From the NCBI GenBank assembly GCA_034401135.1, contig JAWZSP010000008.1, forward strand, positions 620,001 through 684,000: 64,000 bases of DNA. The letters run 5' to 3'. The notes under the pieces are model-generated. The model was not told the DNA's origin, made no database searches, and was given only the letters and a program-made list of their open reading frames with translations. The DNA is from Volutella citrinella (lineage: Eukaryota > Ascomycota > Sordariomycetes > Hypocreales > Nectriaceae). Positions 58,212 to 64,000 of this stretch are shown here, one piece after another (position 1 is the first letter of the stretch; every line of letters starts with the position of its first letter). Both the position numbers and the translations under genes were made by a program.

Positions 58212-59835
58212 CTAGATATCCCGCCTTGTCCAGCGAATTTGCGTCGCCTCCGGTCGGGTAAACATGGAGCTATGGTCAGTCGGTGGCACAACCCCCACCT
58301 TTCCATCCAACATCTCCAGCTTAAAGTTGCGCACAAGGGTTGACACGATGACGCCGAGATTCAAGTAGGCGAATTTCTCGCCAATGCATCGGTGGCGGCC
58401 AGCTCCAAAGGGGATGTAGGGGCTTCGCGTGCCCTTGGACACGGCGCCGTAGCCGTAGTCCACAACGTCGTTGGCGTCCTCGTCTTCCTTCTGGGGATGG
58501 TCCCATCGATGCGGGTTCCAACTCTCCGCATCGGTGAAGAATTCATCGCTCGTCGCCGTCACCATGGGTGAGGCGAGCAGCACGTTGTCCTTGTTGAGCA
58601 CGAAAGGAGTGCCGGGGATGGGGAGAGGCTTCATGACCTGGCGGAGGATGCTGTGGATAGAGCCGTGCAGGCGGAGAGTCTCCTTGACGACGTTGTGCAG
58701 GAGGGGGAGCTTGTCGAGGTGCGCGTACTGGAGCGGCTCGAGATGCTTCGCGTTGCCTTGGCCGAGGTTTTGGACCTGCTCCTGGTAGAGCTCTTCGGCG
58801 ATGTCGGGGTGGGCGGCCAGGCGTAGCATGATCCAAGAGCTGGCCGATGAGGATGAGTGTTGGCCACCCATGAGCATGGTGATCATCAAGTTGGCGATCT
58901 CATAATCGGGGACAGGTTTTCCGTTCTTGTAGCTAGACTCCATCAGGTTTGAGATCATGTCGTACTCAGCATCGGGTTGGATGCCATTCTTGCGACGTTG
59001 ACGGATGATGTCCTCATAGATGACTCGCATCTTGGAGTGCGCGATGTCTCGGCGGCGGTTTCGAGGAAGTGGAAGCCCAGGAATCAGAAAGTTGATGGGA
59101 GTAAAGCCCTAGAACGAGTGTTAGCAGGGTTGTTGATCGAGGTGGATGAACATCTCACGCACCATGTCAAGGTCGTGGTACAGCTTTGCAAAGTCAGTCG
59201 TCAGCTTCTCCCGCACCTCCTTTCCCTGCAGCGACCGGGCTGCGGTGAACAAGGTGATTTCCGACAAGTTACCGCAGATGTCAACAACGCCTGATGATCC
59301 CTTCCACTCAGGAGACTGCTTGATGTAGTTCAGCACCTCGGCCTCGATGAGGGGAACGTGCGACTCCAGAGCCTTCTGCGTCAACCCAAACTTGACAAAC
59401 TTCTTCTGCTCCATGAGCTTCGCGTTGGGGCAATCGTAAATCACATCCTTGCCAAAGACGGGCGTCGTCAGAGGACCGTAAATCTCCTCGGCATTGATGT
59501 CTTGCAGCTTGCCATTGAGGATGAAGTCGTTGCCTTCGATGCCGAGATAGCAGGTGATCTTCCTGCCCAGCAGAGTAAAAGTGAAGACGTCGCCGTACTT
59601 GTCACCGGTCAGTAGAGCACCATCGATCAGATGGACAGCAACAGCGTACCTTTGCCCTGTACTTCCTGAAGAAGGCGACAGGGTCCATGCCGTATGAGAT
59701 GGCACTTCCGACATAAGGGACCCAATGGAAGACGGCCGGCGGCTCCGTCTTGCTGCGGAAGAAGAGCTGGCGGCAGATATTTCCGAAAAACAAGGCCACA
59801 ATCGACAAGAAGACATAGGCTACGGTGAACGCCAT
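58212..59835 (-). CDS. CYP51A: Sterol 14-alpha-demethylase CYP51, A-type
   Basis: This is a cytochrome P450 that removes the 14-alpha methyl of eburicol/lanosterol in ergosterol synthesis, the target of azole fungicides. Exons 59835-59650, 59597-59163 and 59108-58212; introns of 52 and 54 bp; 505 residues. It has an N-terminal membrane helix ([16 protein letters not shown]), then [56 protein letters not shown], the I-helix [18 protein letters not shown], ExxR in [15 protein letters not shown], and haem loop [15 protein letters not shown] with Cys448. All CYP51 signatures are intact. The many shared blocks ([38 protein letters not shown]) are closer to Aspergillus Cyp51A than to CYP51B as I know them. 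In [10 protein letters not shown] the residue matching Met220 of A. fumigatus Cyp51A is Leu. Filamentous fungi usually also carry CYP51B elsewhere. Confidence 0.92.
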
Positions 59836-60838
59836 GGTGGAGTCCGGCCGCTGGCTGTCGCGGTTCGTCAAGCAGAGTGGGTGTTGTGGATGACTGAACA
59901 ATTTGTATCAGACAGAGGGCAGATCCCCTCCTTTTAACCTCGACTCGAGAAATCCACCCGGAGAGAGAAGCCGGCTGCATTTCGTCCCCCCCTGTGGGCT
60001 TCTTCATGCCTGCTACGGCTTGCAATGCTCAACTGTGTCGTGCACCATGTAAGTGATCGACCAGGTTGCCGGGTTCGTATTCGCAACGGATACGCTGCCC
60101 CCACTCGGAGAATCAGCTCCACACATCTGCTCACTTATCATGGGATCCGGCACTGCCCGCCCAATGGCCGCATTGCGATTGGAAACGTCACCGGAAATCT
60201 CCCAAGCCCCAGGGCTCTACTGTTCCAGAGCTTGGGCTCCCGTTGACGTTGTTTTGCCATTGTGCCCGCAGCGAAGCCCGCCGGTTGCAATTGACCCGGC
60301 TGCGAATACCTAGACACCTCTTCCATCGGTCATTGGGCTTTTTGAAACGGAACAGTGAGCTAATATTGCGTTGACATACAAATTTAGTACTATGGAGAGA
60401 TAATATCCCTGTCATCCAGAAAATGTGTCGGGAATACGCGGTTGCGTGAAGGGTGAGGCCCCTGCAGATGTTTGCCAAGCGATCCCAACCCCTGCAGAAC
60501 ACTCCACTTCCGCAGCGCAAACCCCAAGGAAGCGGGTTGAGTTGGGGCCATCAGGTCGCATTAGCTGCGACAGAGCGGCCATCTTGCAAGGGAAATGTGG
60601 CGGTCAACAGTGAAGCCTGAGTGTGGGCATGTGATGTGCAAGGGCGGCGTTGAGTTGCCGTCAAGTCGTCGACGATCAAGACAGGGGGGGAAGGCCAGGG
60701 GCCTTCAGAGCTCCAACATAACTCAGACAACCCGCGGCAACCCTACCAGCACTTACTTGCATGGCTTCAAAGACACAGCAGCCGAACCCGGCTCCATCAC
60801 TAGGCGTTCATGCTCTTGATGTAGGGAGATTCTTTTAG
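59836..60838. other. 1 kb spacer upstream of CYP51
   Basis: This contains the CYP51 promoter (minus). No sterol-response element could be called with confidence, and no gene is supported. Confidence 0.45.
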
Positions 60839-61391
60839 CGCCTTGGCTTGGATACTCCAAATCCTAGAGCCCATGACCACGAGTTGTTCTCACGCAACTA
60901 TCTCCACCTCCTTCAGCGTGGGCTTCCACGCGAGGGCAGCGTCCTGGTCCAGGTTGAAGCTTGCTACCCTCCAGTCCCGCTTCCACTCCGCGACAAGGCT
61001 GTTGGCCACTTGGCTCTGGGGCGGAACCATCCAGGCCACGAGAAGAACGGGAACTGGGTGCCATGAAGCTTTTCATTGTAGAGCTTGAACTTGGAGAACT
61101 ATTGGAAGGAATGGACAAGCTTCACGCAAGGCCACTGTTCCAGTTTGTGCAGCAACACCAGGTTTCGACGAGGGCTTCCACGCCGATAGTGATAGCAACG
61201 CAGCTGAGGAGTACGACAGTGCTCACGAGAGCTCGGTCTCTGGAAGTGGCGATGAAAGCGGTGTAGACGATGACGAGCAGGACGATGACGAAGAGGAGGA
61301 AGAGGAGGATGAGAAGCGACCTAAGAAGGAGAAGAAGAAGACACCAGCTTACTTGGGAGTCAGGATAGCGTCGCATCAGTCGATCATGTAG
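60839..61391 (+). pseudogene. Decayed gene remnant with acidic tail
   Basis: A coding-like plus-strand frame begins after a CTTTTAG acceptor-like site at 60838 (RLGLDTPNPRAHDHELF, then NYLHLLQRGLPREGSVLV). It is interrupted by TGA at 61064 and TAG at 61079, yet continues in the same frame as NLENYWKEWTSFTQGHC. A 25 bp GT..AG stretch (61137-61161), too short for a normal intron, then links in frame to a strongly acidic and then basic tail (SGDESGVDDDEQDDDEEEEEE followed by KRPKKEKKK) that ends at TAG 61389-61391. I do not recognise the parent family. Both stops could arise from TGG by G-to-A changes, as expected from repeat-induced point mutation, but other causes are possible. The tail overlaps the end of the minus-strand FtsJ-like gene. 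Confidence 0.45.
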
Positions 61392-62573
61392 TCGGGTGGA
61401 TGGATATAAGTTCCGCCAACCTTGACGTGCTTCGAGCCCAGCGCGGGCTGCACGAGCGCCAGCTGGCGGGCCTCAGTCTTCGCCCGCAACTGCAGCCGCT
61501 CATGGGTTCGCAGGACCTGTCTGTCGCAAAAGTCAATATCGAACTTCTCCTCGGGAGAAAAGGGGTTGTTGAAGGAGAACTTGTCCTTGTCGGGGTGGGC
61601 ATCTGCCACATCGCCCGGTGCAGCAACCATGTCCCCTGCCAGCATGTTCAAGTCGGTGAGATGCAACTGCAGTCGTTCGGAGTCGAAGAAGACGAGCTGG
61701 CCTCCTTGCTCGGACGGAAACGAGGATGCTCTGATCATTGCATCTGGACGCGCCTTGCGAACGACTTCACAAAACCCGCAAGACGCCATGTACATATCCA
61801 AGACGGCAGGCTCATCGGCGGCTGAGATCCCATCCAAGTGCCTTGCTTTTCCGTTCATGTCTTTGCTGATTTGTTGCATCTGGGGATCGGTCGGAGGGCG
61901 GTATCCCAGCGGAGGTGGAGGTAGAGACGATAATGGAGGCGGAGGAAGGGGAGGGTTGGGCCCCTCTCCCAGGGAAGGCGGTGGAGGAAACTGTGGCATG
62001 ACGGCCTCGCGATTCGCTCGATCGTTAAGGGCCTTCCAAGGCTTCATGCTATCGCGCCTATCCAGACGCGATGCCTCGTGTGAGCTTCCTTCTAGAAATG
62101 CAGGGTGGATAGAAGCGCTTACATCGCTGGGTTGGTTGATAGATATAGGCCGGTCGCGCGAAAGATTGCGCAGCGATGGCAGAGGTGTCTTGTAGAAGAA
62201 CTCGGCGCTTTTGAGGCCGACCTTGTCCGATGCATCGCGTGGGTTTCGGAAGTGCTCGTCCGCTTCGGTGCTTTTCCATCCCTGTCGCAAAGTTGAATTA
62301 GCAAGTGTCAGACACGCGAAAAGGATGCACGTTGCGAGAGTATACCATGTCTCGCAACACACATGGCCGTCGGAACTCCTCGCAGTGCTCGAGGAGGCAG
62401 CGGTTCAGGAACCGGGACGCAGATGGCTCTCCTTCGACAGACGCATCGCCCATTGCCTTCTGGAGACGGCTCTCGGTCGGGTTGATTGATGCCAGTGGGA
62501 CATGCGCGATTCTTTGCTCTGTCATCTCGGTTGCTGCTGGGTCGAGCGCTGTGGACTGGATGCTGGGATCCAC
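61376..62573 (-). CDS. FtsJ-like methyltransferase relative, probably degenerate
   Basis: Exon 1 is 62573-62346, the 64 bp intron 62345-62282, exon 2 62281-61376; 377 residues. The order of family blocks is recognisable: GWKSTEADEHFRNPRDASDK, then FDIDFCDRQVLRTHERLQLRAKTEARQL and VGGT, as in fungal FtsJ/RrmJ-like methyltransferases. However, the SAM-binding motif I, normally LDMCMAPGGF-like, reads LDMYMASCGF, losing its conserved glycine and proline. The chain also ends directly after the GGT strand, so the rest of the Rossmann domain (KVD-type catalytic Lys) is missing. A Pro-rich insert (PPPPLSSLPPPPL) lies before motif I. I read it as a truncated, likely inactive copy; a changed function of an expressed protein is possible. 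Confidence 0.6.
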
Positions 62574-64000
62574 AATCAGAACTGAAGAGCAGGAGAATGA
62601 TGGGAAAGAAGGGAAAGCGCAGAATGTGGGCCAGGCTCAATACCCCTCACCCGGGTTATCAGAGCCTGGTCGGCCTCCTGCAGGTTTGTTGAGGCTCAGG
62701 CTGAGGCACTCTGCCTGCACACGCGCCAGCCTAATTTTGGACGTGACATACAACTCTTGACGTTTTGAGATGTGGCGTACCATCCAGTGTTGGGGCAGCT
62801 AGCAAGACTGTGAGACAAAAAAAGAAATGATCGAGAAAGGGAGAGGAGCCGGGATGGTGTTGAAGATTCCATGGGGAGCATGGATCATTGGCTTCCACTG
62901 GGCCAGCAGATGCGAGAGGCTTGCTACCTATCTTGGCATCCATGCAAATGCCGGGCGAGACGCGGGAAGACGTTGATATGTATTGGGGATGGTGTGGGCC
63001 AAGCCACGTTCCGGACCAGAACATGCAGGCGGTCATCTGTGGTTTGTGACGCTGGGTAGTAGTGTGTGATGAGGTTGAAGTCCCCCCTGCACTGACGCCT
63101 GGCTGGTTGGGTCGGCAAAAGCAAAGAGGCTGCCTGGGCGCCAGTGTGACGGCCCTCTGGCCAGCCCTAGGTACTAGTCCCTGGAACGTGCGCAACTACC
63201 TGCACAGTCTAGTGTCCGCATTCATCTACCTGACATGACCCCACCGTACGGGCTCCCGGGATCAGAGTCGTCAGCCAGTAATGGTACAAGATTGACACGG
63301 CCTACTGGTGCTTTTGTCAATGAAGAACCAGGAAGAATCCACTGCACCACTGCTATCGCCACTCGTACGAACATCAAGGCCCACCTATTGTCAACTCTGA
63401 TCCCTGAGGCCTGTAGTAGAAAAAGCTGACCGTGAGTTACCGGGCCATGGGAAGGCACGGCCCACAGTAGCAGCATAGTGCCAGTGGTCCGGCACGGTTG
63501 CAGGAAGGTGCCAAGCTAGTGCCAAGCTTATTTTATTACTACGGGTAGGAGGTGCTGCAAAATACGGCTGCTGGCACCTCTTTCACCCCACGGCGTGGAT
63601 ACACGGCTCCGGCACCACCATGCAGAACGTCGCCAGCATCCTCAGTACGGCAATTATAATTAGCCCAACACGCCAGCGCCCCACTCGATAGTGACTGTGC
63701 TGCCCCCCAGCTCCTCCCCCACGGCAGTGATAACCAACCTTAACTTAAAACATGGACAGGGGTCGTGACGCTCCTAGCCGCGACCTAGCCGCGCCACGCC
63801 CCCGCAAACGCAAACGACATGTCTTGCCACTCTACGCCGGCAGTGGTCGGCAAGTGTCTACACGGCGGTGAATAGGAACAGGGTCCGGGGTGGTTCATGG
63901 ACAATAGATCCTTCTCTTCCAGCCGGTCTATTCAGAAAGGTGGCAAACTATGCGGAACTGGATGAGGCGTGGCCGCCGATAGTGCCGCCGCCAACTTCCG
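62574..64000. other. 1.4 kb to window end, nothing recognised
   Basis: Frames up to about 154 codons on the minus strand have no recognisable domain. No RNA gene or repeat array seen. A gene may begin beyond the window. Confidence 0.5.

Overview
This window is nuclear DNA of a filamentous ascomycete (Pezizomycotina), most likely a Sordariomycete close to Hypocreales. The clues are short GT-AG introns of about 50-80 bp with CTRAC/CTGAC-type branch sites, GC-rich coding sequence, no operons, kilobase-sized gene-free spacers, and family content such as an Aspergillus Cyp51A-type sterol demethylase, a 9.5 kDa complex I subunit and a 2,595-residue BEACH protein. I see no rRNA, tRNA, CRISPR array, intact transposon or virus. 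Exon boundaries were inferred by eye from splice signals, frame continuity and family similarity. Nothing was searched against a database.

Left part (1-23.5 kb), mostly housekeeping: the 3' part of an unrecognised gene; WBP1/OST48 of oligosaccharyltransferase; divergently from it the complex I 9.5 kDa subunit; a giant BEACH/PH/WD40 protein on the minus strand; a 3.6 kb gene-free stretch; a cerevisin-type vacuolar subtilase; a 1,020-residue disordered Ser-rich protein; and a membrane-anchored PAF-acetylhydrolase-like esterase.

Middle (23.5-47 kb): an unrecognised three-exon gene, a YhhN/TMEM86 lysoplasmalogenase-like membrane protein, a Cys-rich single-pass surface protein, a secreted parallel beta-helix protein, a four-exon glutathione S-transferase, a 1,529-residue NO VEIN/sacsin-type GHKL ATPase ending in a DUF3883-like domain, and a LITAF-like zinc protein. 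The GHKL ATPase is the least conventional gene of the window: its architecture is known from plants and bacteria but its role in fungi is undefined.

Right part (48-64 kb), accessory and oxidative: a class II P450, a secreted clan GH-A glycoside hydrolase, an epoxide hydrolase whose first intron lacks the canonical AG acceptor, a dienelactone-hydrolase/SnoaL-like fusion without a normal nucleophile elbow, and a CYP51A-type sterol 14-alpha-demethylase. Together these resemble a small detoxification or specialised-metabolism neighbourhood, but no PKS/NRPS/terpene backbone gene is visible. Beyond it lie two decayed-looking genes, an FtsJ-like methyltransferase relative and a plus-strand remnant with in-frame stops, and then gene-free sequence to the window end.
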